Shown here: positions 16,580 through 25,527 of the stretch, piece by piece | How the letters are laid out: every line of letters starts with the position of its first letter | Position numbering within the stretch: the stretch's first letter is position 1 | DNA from: Chloroflexota bacterium | Lineage (GTDB): Bacteria; Chloroflexota; Anaerolineae; Anaerolineales; UBA11579 | Direction of reading: 5' to 3' | Length of the DNA: 64,000 bases | Assembly (NCBI GenBank): GCA_016191875.1 | Contig: JACPVG010000008.1 | Coordinates: 62,001-126,000, forward strand | The notes under the pieces: generated by a model | What the model saw: the letters and a program-made list of their open reading frames with translations, nothing else | The model's database searches: none | What the model was told of the DNA's origin: nothing | Made by a program: the position numbers and the translations under genes

Positions 16580-17401
16580 ATGAGCATCAGCCCCGATACC
16601 CGACCCCTGCCGCGTTGGCGCAACAGCGAACTCACCGTGCTGGAAGCCCCCCTGGAATGGCTGCGCGCCTTCCAGCAGGGCTGGCTGGCGCATTACGAGC
16701 AGACCGGCGAGATGGATTGGGCGCGCTACACCCGGCCCTTCAACCGCCTGGCTCCCAGCGGGCCGGGCATCCGCCTGGAACGCAGCCGCATCCTGCTGGT
16801 CTCGTCGGCGGGCGGTTACCTGAAGGATAGCCAGACGCCCTTCGACACCGCCGACCCGCTGGGCGATTACAGCCTACGCCTGCTGCCCAGCGAAACGCCG
16901 CTGGAACAGGTGGCATTCGCTCACGCTCACTATGACCATGCCGTCGTGGATGAAGACCCGCAGACCCTCCTGCCGCTGGACCACCTGCGCCAATTGCAAT
17001 CCGAGGGCTTCTTTAAGCAACTGCTGCCCGTCACGGTCTCCTTCATGGGCCACCAACCCAATGCCCTGCGCACGGTCAAGGAACTGGTTCCCGCCATTAT
17101 CGAGGCCGCCCGCAGCCTCAAGGCGCATGCCGCCCTGCTGGTGCCCGCCGGCGACCTGTGCATCCAGTCGGCCGGGCTGGCGGCGCGCGCCCTGCAGGTG
17201 AACGGCGTGGCTTCCGTGCTGGTCAGCTGGAACCTGAATCTGGCGCGTCCCATCGCTCCGCCGCGGCTGGCGTTGGTGGATTCAGCCGCCGGACAGACGC
17301 TTGGCGCGCCGGGGGATGCCGCCGCCCAGCGCCGCGCCCTCCAGGCCGCTCTGACCCTGTTGGAACAGCCCGCGCCCTTGCCGCTTGAATTGCTGGATTG
17401 A
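16580..17401 (+). CDS. Glycine/sarcosine/betaine reductase selenoprotein B-like protein
   Basis: The protein has 273 residues. It matches the GrdB/PrdB-like family through LLVSSAGGYLKDSQTPFD, GDYSLRLLPS, AHAHYDHAVVDEDPQTLLPL and VSFMGHQPN, then a C-terminal LVPAGDLCIQSAGLAARALQ. Classical GrdB and PrdB carry a redox-active Sec or Cys cluster; here the only Cys is the one in GDLCIQS, as in the many non-fermentative homologues whose function is unknown. So reductase activity on glycine or proline should not be assumed. The gene stands alone, with its own TATAAT box. Confidence 0.75.
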   Translation: MSISPDTRPLPRWRNSELTVLEAPLEWLRAFQQGWLAHYEQTGEMDWARYTRPFNRLAPSGPGIRLERSRILLVSSAGGYLKDSQTPFDTADPLGDYSLRLLPSETPLEQVAFAHAHYDHAVVDEDPQTLLPLDHLRQLQSEGFFKQLLPVTVSFMGHQPNALRTVKELVPAIIEAARSLKAHAALLVPAGDLCIQSAGLAARALQVNGVASVLVSWNLNLARPIAPPRLALVDSAAGQTLGAPGDAAAQRRALQAALTLLEQPAPLPLELLD

Positions 17402-17436
17402 CGCGGCAGAGCCTTTCTGTCTTCATAGATAAAACC

Positions 17437-17466
17437 GGGCCGCGCAAGGCGCGGCCCGCGTGTTTT
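17437..17466. terminator. Bidirectional hairpin terminator
   Basis: A 9-bp perfect GC stem (GGGCCGCGC at 17437-17445, GCGCGGCCC at 17449-17457) with a 3-base loop lies between the convergent GrdB-like and P-ATPase genes. GTGTTTTG follows on the plus strand and an A-run precedes it (AAAACC), giving T-runs on both sides. Confidence 0.75.
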
Positions 17467-17484
17467 GCAGGGAATTGCCCGGCC

Positions 17485-20289
17485 TTATTTCCGTCGCAGC
17501 AGGAAAACCTTGGTGATCTCAGCCACAATCGCCGGCAGGAAAATGAGCGGGATGACCTCCGCCCACTGCGCCCAGCCAAGCGGCACGGTCTCGAATACCG
17601 TGTTGAGGAATGGGACATACAGCACTACCAGCACCAGGACCGCCGAAAGCAGCACCGCCCAGTTCATGCTCTTGTTGCTGAACACGCCGATCTTCAACAG
17701 CGGGTAACGCTCCGAGCGGGCGGTGTAGGCCCGCAGCAGTTCGCAGAACGCCAGGGTGACGAAAGCCATCGTGGCGGCGGTCGGGTTGAACTGGTGAGCG
17801 GCCACCGGGAACTGGCGCAGGCCGATCAGGTACGCCCCCAGCGTGACGGCGGTCTTGACGATGGTCTGGATGACGATGCCCAGCCGCATATCGCGATCGA
17901 TGATGGGTTCATCGGCCGGGCGCGGCTTTATGTCCATGATGTCCGGGTCGCCCTTTTCCATGCCCAGCGCCAGGGCCGGCGCGCCGTCGGTGAGCAGGTT
18001 GAGCCACAGCAGTTGAATCGGGTTGAGCGGAGAGGGCAGATCGGCCAGGATGGCCGAGAAGATGATGGCGATCTCGGCTGTGTTGCAGGAGAGCAGGAAG
18101 AACACAAACTTGCGGATGTTGCTGTAGATGATGCGCCCCTGTTCGATGGCTGAGACGATGCTGGCGTAGTTGTCGTCGGTCAGCACCATATCGGCCGTCT
18201 CCTTGGCCACATCCGTGCCGGTGATGCCCATCGCCACGCCGATATCAGCCTGTTTAAGGGCCGGGGCATCGTTCACGCCATCCCCGGTCATCGCCACCAC
18301 ATGGTTGTTGGCGCGCAGAGCACGCACGATGCGTACCTTGTGCTCCGGCGAGACGCGCGCATACATATCCACTTCCGTCACGCGTTGTTCCAGTTCCTCG
18401 TCGCTCAGGGCATTCAGGTCCTGCCCAGCCAGCACGCGGCTGCCCGGCTGAACCAGCCCGATGCTTTCGGCAATGGCCCGTGCGGTATCCGGATAGTCCC
18501 CGGTGATCATCACCGTGCGGATGCCGGCCTGACGCGCCAGTTTCAGCGAATCCTTCACCTCGCTGCGCGGCGGGTCGATCATCCCCACCAGGCCGACGAA
18601 AACGAGATCCCTTTCGACCAGATCGGGCGTGATCTCCTCGGGCAGTTCTTTGACTACCTTGTAGGCCATGCCGAGCACGCGCAGGGCCCTGCCGGCCATC
18701 TCTTTGTTGACTGCCAGCACGCGCTCACGCACCGAGGCGTCCAGCGCGGCCACGCTGTCATCCAACTGTTCGTAGCATGTACACAGGTCCAGCACCACGT
18801 CGGGCGCGCCCTTCACCGCCACCACGTACCAGTCGGCGTGCGGGTCGTCGTCGTGGAAGGGAGAGAAATCTTCGGCGCGCGGCGCCAGCACCTTGTGGAT
18901 GGTGGTCATGCGCTTGCGGGTCGAGTCGAAGGGGATCTCCTGGACGCGCGGGTAGGCGTCGTTGAGGTTCTGGTAATCGGCTCCGGCCTTGGCGGCCGCC
19001 ACGATAATGGCCCCTTCGGTCGGGTCGCCAACCATCCGGTAGGTCGTGCGGCCATCATCTTCGTAGCGTTCCAGCAGCGCGTCGTTGTTCAGGGCGCCCA
19101 CCCACAGGGCGGTTGTGGATGCCGGGTAGCGAGCGATATCCACCGGCTGGCCGTCAATCTCGAAGCGGCCTTCAGGCGCGTAGCCTGTCCCGGTGATCTC
19201 AATCTCGTGCCCATCTACAGACAGCTGGGTGACGGTCATCTCGTTCTGGGTCAATGTACCGGTCTTGTCCGAGCCGATGACCGTGGCCGAGCCGAGCGTC
19301 TCGACCGAGGACAGGCGGCGGATGAGCGCGTTGCGGGCGATCATCTCGCGCATGCCCAACGCCAGGCTGATCGTGACGATGGCGGGCAGGCCCTCCGGCA
19401 CGGCGGCGATGGCCAGGCTGACAGCCACCAGGAACATCTCGAGCGGGTCGTTGCCGCGCAGCCAGCCGATGAGGAACACGAAGGCGCAGATGGTCAGGGC
19501 CGCCCAGCCGAGCGTCTTGCCGAGTTGTTCCAGCCGCTTCTGGAGCGGCGTTTCTTCCTGTTCCACCGCTTGCAGCATGGCGGCGATGCGGCCGATCTGG
19601 GTCTGCATACCGGTGGCGACCACCAGCCCGCGCCCGCGTCCATAGGAGACCAGCGTGCCCATGAAGGCGCTGTTCTTCCGGTCGCCCAGGTCAGCTTCGG
19701 CCGGCAGGCTGACGCCGGCGTCCTTCTGTACCGGCACGGATTCGCCGGTCAGCGCGGCCTCTTCCACCTTCAGGTTGATGGTCTCCACCAGGCGCACATC
19801 GGCCGGGACGTAGTTTCCGGCTTCCAACACGACGATATCGCCCGGCACAAGGTCGCGCGCTGGGATGGACTGGCGGTGGCCGCCGCGCACCACGCCGGCC
19901 TCCGGGGCGGCCAGCTTCTTGAGGGCCGCCAGGGCCTGTTCCGCCCGGCGTTCTTGGATGATGCCCAGAACGGCGTTCAGCACCACGATGGCCATGATGG
20001 CGGCGGTCTCCAGCCATTCGCCCAGGAAGGCGGAGATGACCGACGCGCCGATGAGCAGAAGGACGACGAAATCGTTGAACTGCTCCCACAATAGCGACCA
20101 GATGGAAGGCGGGGGGGCTTCGGTGAGCGCGTTGGGGCCGTAACGTTCACGCCGCTGGCGCACCTGCTCTTCGTCCAGCCCGCTGGCGCGGTCGCTGCCC
20201 AGAGCGGTCAGGCAGTTATCGCCGTCGAGGGTGTGCCAGGCCGGGCTGTCAGGTTCGACCCCCATGCGGTCGTACGCGTCGTCAGTCAT
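17485..20289 (-). CDS. P-type ATPase, Ca2+-type (P2A)
   Basis: The protein has 934 residues, normal for a bacterial P2 ATPase. An N-terminal cation ATPase domain (DGDNCLTALGSD...GLDEEQV) precedes the actuator with LTGESVPV. Membrane helix 4 has AAVPEGLPAIV, the P2 ion site. The phosphorylation loop is SDKTGTLTQNEM, and the hinge is MTGDGVNDAPALKQADIG. Helix 6 has NLLTDGAPALALG. These fit SERCA/PMCA-like calcium pumps, which export Ca2+ using ATP; Na+ or K+ transport cannot be excluded. A GGAG lies 6 bases before the ATG. It is divergent from icd. Confidence 0.93.
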   Translation of the reverse strand: MTDDAYDRMGVEPDSPAWHTLDGDNCLTALGSDRASGLDEEQVRQRRERYGPNALTEAPPPSIWSLLWEQFNDFVVLLLIGASVISAFLGEWLETAAIMAIVVLNAVLGIIQERRAEQALAALKKLAAPEAGVVRGGHRQSIPARDLVPGDIVVLEAGNYVPADVRLVETINLKVEEAALTGESVPVQKDAGVSLPAEADLGDRKNSAFMGTLVSYGRGRGLVVATGMQTQIGRIAAMLQAVEQEETPLQKRLEQLGKTLGWAALTICAFVFLIGWLRGNDPLEMFLVAVSLAIAAVPEGLPAIVTISLALGMREMIARNALIRRLSSVETLGSATVIGSDKTGTLTQNEMTVTQLSVDGHEIEITGTGYAPEGRFEIDGQPVDIARYPASTTALWVGALNNDALLERYEDDGRTTYRMVGDPTEGAIIVAAAKAGADYQNLNDAYPRVQEIPFDSTRKRMTTIHKVLAPRAEDFSPFHDDDPHADWYVVAVKGAPDVVLDLCTCYEQLDDSVAALDASVRERVLAVNKEMAGRALRVLGMAYKVVKELPEEITPDLVERDLVFVGLVGMIDPPRSEVKDSLKLARQAGIRTVMITGDYPDTARAIAESIGLVQPGSRVLAGQDLNALSDEELEQRVTEVDMYARVSPEHKVRIVRALRANNHVVAMTGDGVNDAPALKQADIGVAMGITGTDVAKETADMVLTDDNYASIVSAIEQGRIIYSNIRKFVFFLLSCNTAEIAIIFSAILADLPSPLNPIQLLWLNLLTDGAPALALGMEKGDPDIMDIKPRPADEPIIDRDMRLGIVIQTIVKTAVTLGAYLIGLRQFPVAAHQFNPTAATMAFVTLAFCELLRAYTARSERYPLLKIGVFSNKSMNWAVLLSAVLVLVVLYVPFLNTVFETVPLGWAQWAEVIPLIFLPAIVAEITKVFLLRRK

Positions 20290-20365
20290 GTTGGCTCCGG
20301 ATGCGGGATTGCAAAAACCGGCAGGGCCGGCTTAACCTAAAGGTACTGCGCCGGGAGGCTTCCGG

Positions 20366-20389
20366 ACATCATAGTTTCTATGATGTTTT
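20366..20389 (+). promoter_or_regulatory. Perfect palindrome ACATCATAG-TTT-CTATGATGT
   Basis: The arms 20366-20374 and 20378-20386 are exact reverse complements around a TTT loop, followed by TTTC. It lies 77 bases upstream of the P-ATPase start on its antisense side. It could be an intrinsic terminator for plus-strand read-through or an operator; the short loop and T-run favour a terminator, but no plus-strand gene ends here. Confidence 0.5.
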
Positions 20390-20552
20390 CGGGCGAACGG
20401 CATCTTAGGTTGCGGTGATTTAGCAGGGGGAGGATGCTGAAAACTGAGCCAGTAAGCGCGAGAAGTTACCCTCTAAGATACAAGGTTGTCTCCAAAGATA
20501 TCGCCCTGCGGACTCCACAAGTGAAACTCATCACTTTCAGCGTACACAGAGG

Positions 20553-20607
20553 TATAATTCGCAATCGTTGGCAGCCCGCAATTCGCCACCGAAAGGCGGG
20601 TTGCCAA
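20553..20607 (+). promoter_or_regulatory. icd promoter -10 and leader hairpin
   Basis: TATAAT at 20553-20558 is followed after 9 bases by a 12-bp hairpin (TTGGCAGCCCGC at 20568-20579, GCGGGTTGCCAA at 20596-20607). All 12 positions pair if one G-U is allowed, which points to an RNA structure. It sits at the 5' end of the expected icd transcript, 25 bases before the ATG. Confidence 0.55.
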
Positions 20608-20632
20608 AATAATCTGACACGGAGTGCACATC

Positions 20633-21931
20633 ATGACACCCAACATCATCCAGGTCCCGGAAGGCGGCGCAAAAATCGGCACCCGGGACGGCATTCTGCA
20701 AGTCCCCGATAACCCCATCCTGCCCTTCATCGAAGGCGACGGCACCGGCCGTGATATCTGGCGCGCTTCCCAGCGCGTTTTTGATGCCGCGGTCGAGAAG
20801 GCCTATGGCGGCCGGCGCAAAATTCATTGGATGGAAGTCTTCGCCGGCGAAAAGGCCTTCACCCAGTTCAAGAACTGGCTGCCGGATGAGACGGTGGCCG
20901 CCTTTCAGGAATACCTGGTCGGCATCAAGGGTCCGCTCACCACGCCCATCGGCGGCGGCATCCGCAGCCTGAACGTCGCCCTGCGCAAACTGCTCGACCT
21001 GTACGCTTGCGTGCGCCCGGTGCGCTACTACACCGGCGTGCCTTCGCCCGTGCTGCACCCCGAACACGTGGACATGGTCATCTTTCGCGAGAACACCGAA
21101 GACATCTACACTGGCATCGAGTTCGAGCATGGCACGCCGGACAACGACAGGTTCAAGAAGATCTTCAAGGAAACCTTCCCGAAGGAATACGCCAAGATGC
21201 GCTTCCCGGAGACGTCCGGCATCGGCCTCAAGCCGGTCTCCAAAGAAGGCACCGAACGCATCGTGCGCGCCGCCATTGAGTACGCCCTTAAGTACAGGCG
21301 CCGCAACGTCACACTGGTGCACAAGGGCAATATCATGAAGTTCACCGAGGGCGCTTTCCGCAATTGGGGCTACGAAGTAGCCGAGCGCGAATTCGGCGAC
21401 CGCATCTACACCTGGCAGACCTGGGAGCAGACCAAAGCCAAAAAGGGCGAAGAGGCCGCCAATGCCGAGCAGGACGCGGCCCTCAAGAGCGGCAAACTCC
21501 TTGTTAAAGATGTCATCGCGGATATCGTGTTTCAGCAGACCATCACACGCGCCCAGGAGTTCGACATCCTCGCCACGATGAACCTGAACGGCGACTATCT
21601 CTCCGATGCGCTGGCAGCCCAGGTAGGCGGCATCGGCATCGCCCCCGGCGGCAACATCAACTACGTCAGCGGACACGCCATCTTCGAGGCTACGCACGGC
21701 ACCGCCCCCAAGTACGCTGACAAGGACGTGGTCAACCCCGGCTCGGTCATCCTCTCCGGCGAGATGATGTTCCGCTACTTGGGCTGGGACGAAGTGGCCG
21801 ACATGATTGTGAAGGGCATGGAGGGCGCTATCGCCGCCAAGACGGTCACCTACGACTTCCACCGCCTGATGGAAGGCGCCACCAAGGTCTCCTGTTCGCA
21901 GTTCGGCGAAGAGATCGTCAAGCACATGTAG
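20633..21931 (+). CDS. icd: Isocitrate dehydrogenase (NADP+)
   Basis: The protein has 432 residues from the ATG at 20633, which has GGAG 8 bases upstream; a GTG at 20624 is a less likely start. The segments [10 protein letters not shown]-like [12 protein letters not shown], the substrate-binding [13 protein letters not shown] (phospho-loop Ser), [28 protein letters not shown] and the nucleotide-binding [17 protein letters not shown] mark an E. coli-type homodimeric enzyme; Lys and Tyr in the APKYADKD loop suit NADP+. It oxidises isocitrate to 2-oxoglutarate in the cytoplasm. The succinate dehydrogenase operon follows. Confidence 0.95.
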   Translation: MTPNIIQVPEGGAKIGTRDGILQVPDNPILPFIEGDGTGRDIWRASQRVFDAAVEKAYGGRRKIHWMEVFAGEKAFTQFKNWLPDETVAAFQEYLVGIKGPLTTPIGGGIRSLNVALRKLLDLYACVRPVRYYTGVPSPVLHPEHVDMVIFRENTEDIYTGIEFEHGTPDNDRFKKIFKETFPKEYAKMRFPETSGIGLKPVSKEGTERIVRAAIEYALKYRRRNVTLVHKGNIMKFTEGAFRNWGYEVAEREFGDRIYTWQTWEQTKAKKGEEAANAEQDAALKSGKLLVKDVIADIVFQQTITRAQEFDILATMNLNGDYLSDALAAQVGGIGIAPGGNINYVSGHAIFEATHGTAPKYADKDVVNPGSVILSGEMMFRYLGWDEVADMIVKGMEGAIAAKTVTYDFHRLMEGATKVSCSQFGEEIVKHM

Positions 21932-22046
21932 ATAGGTAGAGAGGGAATCAGGTACCCAGGGTCAATCACCCGGGCATCCGGCAGTAGTAATTTGGGACGT
22001 ATTTTCCTGGTCACCTAGTCACTGATGCCTGATTACCTGTGTCCTT

Positions 22047-22052
22047 TATAAT
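22047..22052 (+). promoter_or_regulatory. -10 box of the sdh operon
   Basis: TATAAT lies 30 bases before the sdhC ATG, and an AAGGAGG ribosome site (22069-22075) lies between. No good -35 is seen in the GATTACC-type sequence upstream. Confidence 0.5.
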
Positions 22053-22082
22053 AAACGCACGGCATTCCAAGGAGGCAACTGC

Positions 22083-22496
22083 ATGACAACCCTGATCGCC
22101 TCGCTTCGCACCACCCTCTCCGGCTATATCAAGTACCGCGGTCGGGAAGGGCACTATTCTTTCCTGCTCCACCGCATCACCGGCCTGGGCACACTCTTGT
22201 TCCTTGCCATCCACATTGTGGATACCGCCACGGTGTACTGGATGCCCGAACTGTACGACCACGCCATCGCCATCTACCGCCTGCCGCCGTTCCTGCTCGG
22301 CGAGATCGGCTTGGTGTTCTGCGTCATTTACCACGGCGTGAACGGCCTGCGCATCATCTACCAGGACATGGTCAAACCCTCCAGCTGGACGATTCACACC
22401 CAGCGCCGGGCGGCGCGTTGGACGCTGGCGCTCAGTATTCTGTTCTGGCTGCCGGCGGCCTTCGTCATGTTCCGCACCCTGCTGGCTCACCTGTAA
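22083..22496 (+). CDS. sdhC: Succinate dehydrogenase cytochrome b subunit
   Basis: The protein has 137 residues with three membrane spans. HRITGLGTLLFLAIHIVDT carries the family motif and a likely heme His, and YHGVNGLRII on the second span carries another conserved His. It anchors the SdhAB catalytic part to the membrane and helps pass electrons to quinone. A strong AAGGAGG precedes the ATG. First gene of the sdhCDAB operon, 12 bases before sdhD. Confidence 0.9.
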   Translation: MTTLIASLRTTLSGYIKYRGREGHYSFLLHRITGLGTLLFLAIHIVDTATVYWMPELYDHAIAIYRLPPFLLGEIGLVFCVIYHGVNGLRIIYQDMVKPSSWTIHTQRRAARWTLALSILFWLPAAFVMFRTLLAHL

Positions 22497-22508
22497 GGAG
22501 AACGCGCC

Positions 22509-22910
22509 ATGACCACTGCAACCGCCCCGGCCCGAGTCAACCTCAAACCCAAGCCCAATTACGAGACCACTGCCTGGAAGTGGATGCGCTACAGCGGCGT
22601 GCTGCTCGTCCCGCTGGTATGGATCCACGTCGCCATCCAGGATGTCATCGTGGGCGTGCACAACATCGACATCAACTACGTCGCCCTGCGCTGGGCAAAC
22701 ATCGGCTGGCAGGTCTACGACATCCTGCTGTTGGCCTTCACCTTCGCCCATGGCATGAACGGCCTGCGCCAGGTTTCGTTCGATTTCTTCCAGAGCGACA
22801 AGGCCCGCCGCAACCTATCATGGATCATTTTCGTCGCCTGGCTGGTGATCTCGTTCATCGGCGCCATGGCGATCATCGGCGGGGCGCGCACGCACCTGCT
22901 GGAACCCTGA
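22509..22910 (+). CDS. sdhD: Succinate dehydrogenase membrane anchor subunit
   Basis: The protein has 133 residues. After a polar N-terminal tail there are three spans (about 28-48, 68-90 and 105-125). [17 protein letters not shown] and [11 protein letters not shown] contain conserved His residues for heme b and quinone binding. With SdhC it forms a two-subunit anchor of the E. coli layout. AAGGAGAAC lies before the ATG. Confidence 0.88.
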   Translation: MTTATAPARVNLKPKPNYETTAWKWMRYSGVLLVPLVWIHVAIQDVIVGVHNIDINYVALRWANIGWQVYDILLLAFTFAHGMNGLRQVSFDFFQSDKARRNLSWIIFVAWLVISFIGAMAIIGGARTHLLEP

Positions 22911-22926
22911 GGCCCGGAGAACATCG

Positions 22927-24720
22927 ATGAGCACCCATCACCAACACGAAGTCGTCATCGTCGGGGCGGGCGGCGCGGGCCTGATGGCCGCGCTCTACGC
23001 CTCGCGCGGGGCGGATACCGCCGTCCTGAGCAAACTCTACCCCACCCGCAGCCACACCGGGGCGGCCCAGGGCGGCATCGGGGCGGCGCTCGGCAACATC
23101 GAAGAAGACCGCGCCGAGTGGCACACTTTCGACACGGTCAAAGGCTCCGACTACCTGGGCGACCAGGACGCCATCGAATTCATGTGCAACGAGGCTGTGC
23201 CGGTAGTGTACGAACTGGAACAGATGGGCCTGCCGTTCTCGCGCACACCCGATGGCCGCATTGCCCAGCGCCCGTTCGGCGGCCATACCAACAACACCAC
23301 CAAGAAGCCGGTGCGCCGCGCCGCCTACGCCGCCGACCGCACCGGCCACATGATCCTGCAAACGCTTTACCAGCAGTGCATCAAGAACCAGGTCAACTTC
23401 TACGATGAGTTCCAAGTGCTCGACCTCATCCTGGACGGCGGGCGCGCCGCCGGTGTGGTGGCGGTGGAACTCGCCACCGGCGAACTGCACACCTTCCACG
23501 CCAAGGCGGTGGTGTTCGCCACCGGCGGGCATGGCCGCGTGTGGGAGGTGACCTCCAACGCCTACGCCTACACCGGCGACGGCGTCGCCATCGCGGCCCG
23601 GCGCGGCATCCCGCTGGAAGACATGGAATTCTTCCAGTTCCACCCGACGGGCATCCGCAAACTGGGCATTCTCATCACGGAGGGCGTGCGCGGCGAGGGC
23701 GGCGTGCTCATCAACGACAAGGGCGAACGCTTCATGGAAAAGTACGCCCCGACCGTGAAAGACCTGGCCTCACGCGATGTCATCAGCCGCTCCATCTACC
23801 TTGAAATCCGCGATGGCAACGGCATCAGCGGTAAGAACTACGTCTACCTGGACGCCCGGCCGGAGGTCATCAACCAGTACGCTGCCCTGGATGGCCGCAC
23901 CAAACCGGATGGCAGCCCCTACGAGGTGACCGCCGAAGAGCTCCTCGGCAAACTCCCGGACATCGTGGACTTCTGCCGCACTTACCTGGGCGTGGACCCG
24001 GTCAAGCAGCCCATGCCCATCCAGCCCACGGCGCATTACGCCATGGGTGGCATCCCCACCAACATGTATGGCGAGGTGGTCATCGACGAGAAGAACACCG
24101 TGATGCCCGGCTTCTACGCTGCCGGCGAATGCGCCTGCGTGTCGGTGCACGGCGCCAACCGCCTCGGCACCAACTCGCTGCTCGATATCGTAGTGTTCGG
24201 CAAATATTGCGGCTTGCGCGCGGCGGAATATGCCAAGAACGCCGATTATGGCGCGTTCGCCAGCGACGCCGCCGGCGACACCCGCGCCCGCCTGGATGCC
24301 ATTCGTAGCAACCCCGGCAAGGAAAGCGCCGCCGACATCGCCACCGAGATGAAAGACGAGATGATGAAGAACGTGGGTGTGTTCCGCGATGAAGCCGGGA
24401 TGGCGCACGCGGTCGAAAAGATTCGTGAACTGAAGCGCCGTTATCAGGATGTCGGTGTGCAGGACAAAGGCAAGGTCTTCAACACCGACCTGCTCAATGT
24501 CTGGGAACTCGGCAACCTGCTCGATTCCGCTGAGGTTACGGCGGTGGCGGCCCTGGCCCGCAAAGAAAGCCGCGGCGGCCACGCCCGCGAGGATTACCCC
24601 AAGCGCGACGACAAGAACTGGCTCAAACACAGCCTCGCCTGGCTCAAAGATGGCGAGGTGAAACTGGGCTACAAAGACGTCAAGATCACCAAATACGAAC
24701 CCAAAGAACGGGTCTACTAG
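22927..24720 (+). CDS. sdhA: Succinate dehydrogenase flavoprotein subunit
   Basis: The protein has 597 residues. The FAD-binding fold starts [15 protein letters not shown], and His43 in [11 protein letters not shown] is the expected site of covalent FAD attachment. The substrate region has [22 protein letters not shown], the active-site Arg is in [14 protein letters not shown], and [10 protein letters not shown] and [19 protein letters not shown] close the FAD and substrate sites. It oxidises succinate to fumarate; the reverse reaction cannot be excluded from sequence. It lies 16 bases behind sdhD. Confidence 0.96.
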   Translation: MSTHHQHEVVIVGAGGAGLMAALYASRGADTAVLSKLYPTRSHTGAAQGGIGAALGNIEEDRAEWHTFDTVKGSDYLGDQDAIEFMCNEAVPVVYELEQMGLPFSRTPDGRIAQRPFGGHTNNTTKKPVRRAAYAADRTGHMILQTLYQQCIKNQVNFYDEFQVLDLILDGGRAAGVVAVELATGELHTFHAKAVVFATGGHGRVWEVTSNAYAYTGDGVAIAARRGIPLEDMEFFQFHPTGIRKLGILITEGVRGEGGVLINDKGERFMEKYAPTVKDLASRDVISRSIYLEIRDGNGISGKNYVYLDARPEVINQYAALDGRTKPDGSPYEVTAEELLGKLPDIVDFCRTYLGVDPVKQPMPIQPTAHYAMGGIPTNMYGEVVIDEKNTVMPGFYAAGECACVSVHGANRLGTNSLLDIVVFGKYCGLRAAEYAKNADYGAFASDAAGDTRARLDAIRSNPGKESAADIATEMKDEMMKNVGVFRDEAGMAHAVEKIRELKRRYQDVGVQDKGKVFNTDLLNVWELGNLLDSAEVTAVAALARKESRGGHAREDYPKRDDKNWLKHSLAWLKDGEVKLGYKDVKITKYEPKERVY

Positions 24721-24730
24721 GAGCGCGGCC

Positions 24731-25444
24731 ATGGAAGTCACCCTGCGAGTATTCCGCTACAACCCGGAAGCCGGGCGCACCAAGCCCTCCTACGATTCCT
24801 GGACGCTGCAGGACGTGGACCCCACCGACCGGGTGCTGGACTTGCTGGAACATGTGAAAGGCTATCACGACGGCACGCTCTCCTTCCGGCGCTCCTGCGC
24901 CCACGGCGTGTGCGGTTCGGACGCCATGCGCATCAACGGCCGCAACTACCTGGCCTGCAAGGTGCTGGTGCGTGACCTCAACAGCACGACCATCACCGTC
25001 GAGCCGATATTGGGCCTCAAGGTCCTCAAGGACCTCATTGTGGACATGGAGCCGTTCTTCGAGTCGTACCGCTCGGTGATGCCCTACATGGTCAGCGACG
25101 AGGTCCCGGCGGATGGCAAAGAACGCCTGCAATCCATCGAGCAGCGCGAGCGCTTCGATGACACCACCAAGTGCATCCTGTGTGCGGCTTGCACCACATC
25201 GTGCCCATCATTCTGGGGCGACGGCAAGTACGTCGGCCCCGCCACCATCGTCAATGCGCACCGCTTCATCTTTGACAGCCGCGACCAGGCCGCCGGCGAG
25301 CGGCTGGAGATCCTCAACGAGCAGCAGGGCGTGTGGCGCTGCCGCACCGCCTTCAACTGCACCGAAGCCTGCCCGCGCGAGATTCACATCACCCAGGCCA
25401 TCGCCGAGGTCAAGCACGCCATCACTTCCGGCAACGTAGACTGA
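24731..25444 (+). CDS. sdhB: Succinate dehydrogenase iron-sulfur subunit
   Basis: The protein has 237 residues. The [2Fe-2S] ligands are Cys56, Cys61 and Cys76 with Asp64 in the third position (CGSDAM), the same substitution as in E. coli SdhB, so it should still be functional. The [4Fe-4S] and [3Fe-4S] clusters are carried by CILCAACTTSCP and CRTAFNCTEACP. It conducts electrons from FAD to the membrane quinone. It is the last gene of the operon, and a strong terminator follows. Confidence 0.96.
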   Translation: MEVTLRVFRYNPEAGRTKPSYDSWTLQDVDPTDRVLDLLEHVKGYHDGTLSFRRSCAHGVCGSDAMRINGRNYLACKVLVRDLNSTTITVEPILGLKVLKDLIVDMEPFFESYRSVMPYMVSDEVPADGKERLQSIEQRERFDDTTKCILCAACTTSCPSFWGDGKYVGPATIVNAHRFIFDSRDQAAGERLEILNEQQGVWRCRTAFNCTEACPREIHITQAIAEVKHAITSGNVD

Positions 25445-25461
25445 GTTATCTGGATCGCGTA

Positions 25462-25503
25462 GACCCCAAAGGTCTCCACGACCTTTGGGGTCTTTTTGTT
25501 TTG
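25462..25503 (+). terminator. Strong intrinsic terminator of the sdh operon
   Basis: A perfect 13-bp stem (GACCCCAAAGGTC at 25462-25474, GACCTTTGGGGTC at 25480-25492) with a 5-base loop is followed by TTTTTGTTTT. It begins 18 bases behind the sdhB stop. A near copy of this hairpin lies at 27545-27579. Confidence 0.95.
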
Positions 25504-25527
25504 GATAGCGTACCTGTGCTTAAGGCT

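Larger units (their letters stand above)
20290..20632. other. Divergent intergenic region between the P-ATPase and icd
   Basis: No gene is seen. It holds a perfect 9-bp palindrome with a T-run (20366-20389), a TATAAT box (20553-20558) and a hairpin in the icd leader (20568-20607). Confidence 0.7.

Noticed and set aside
20366-20389. Palindrome as a confirmed calcium-responsive operator for the P-ATPase
   Set aside because: The 3-base loop and T-run fit a terminator as well, and no regulator gene is nearby, so no regulatory role is claimed.
24731-25444. SdhB inactive because the third [2Fe-2S] Cys is Asp
   Set aside because: E. coli SdhB has the same Asp at this position and is active.
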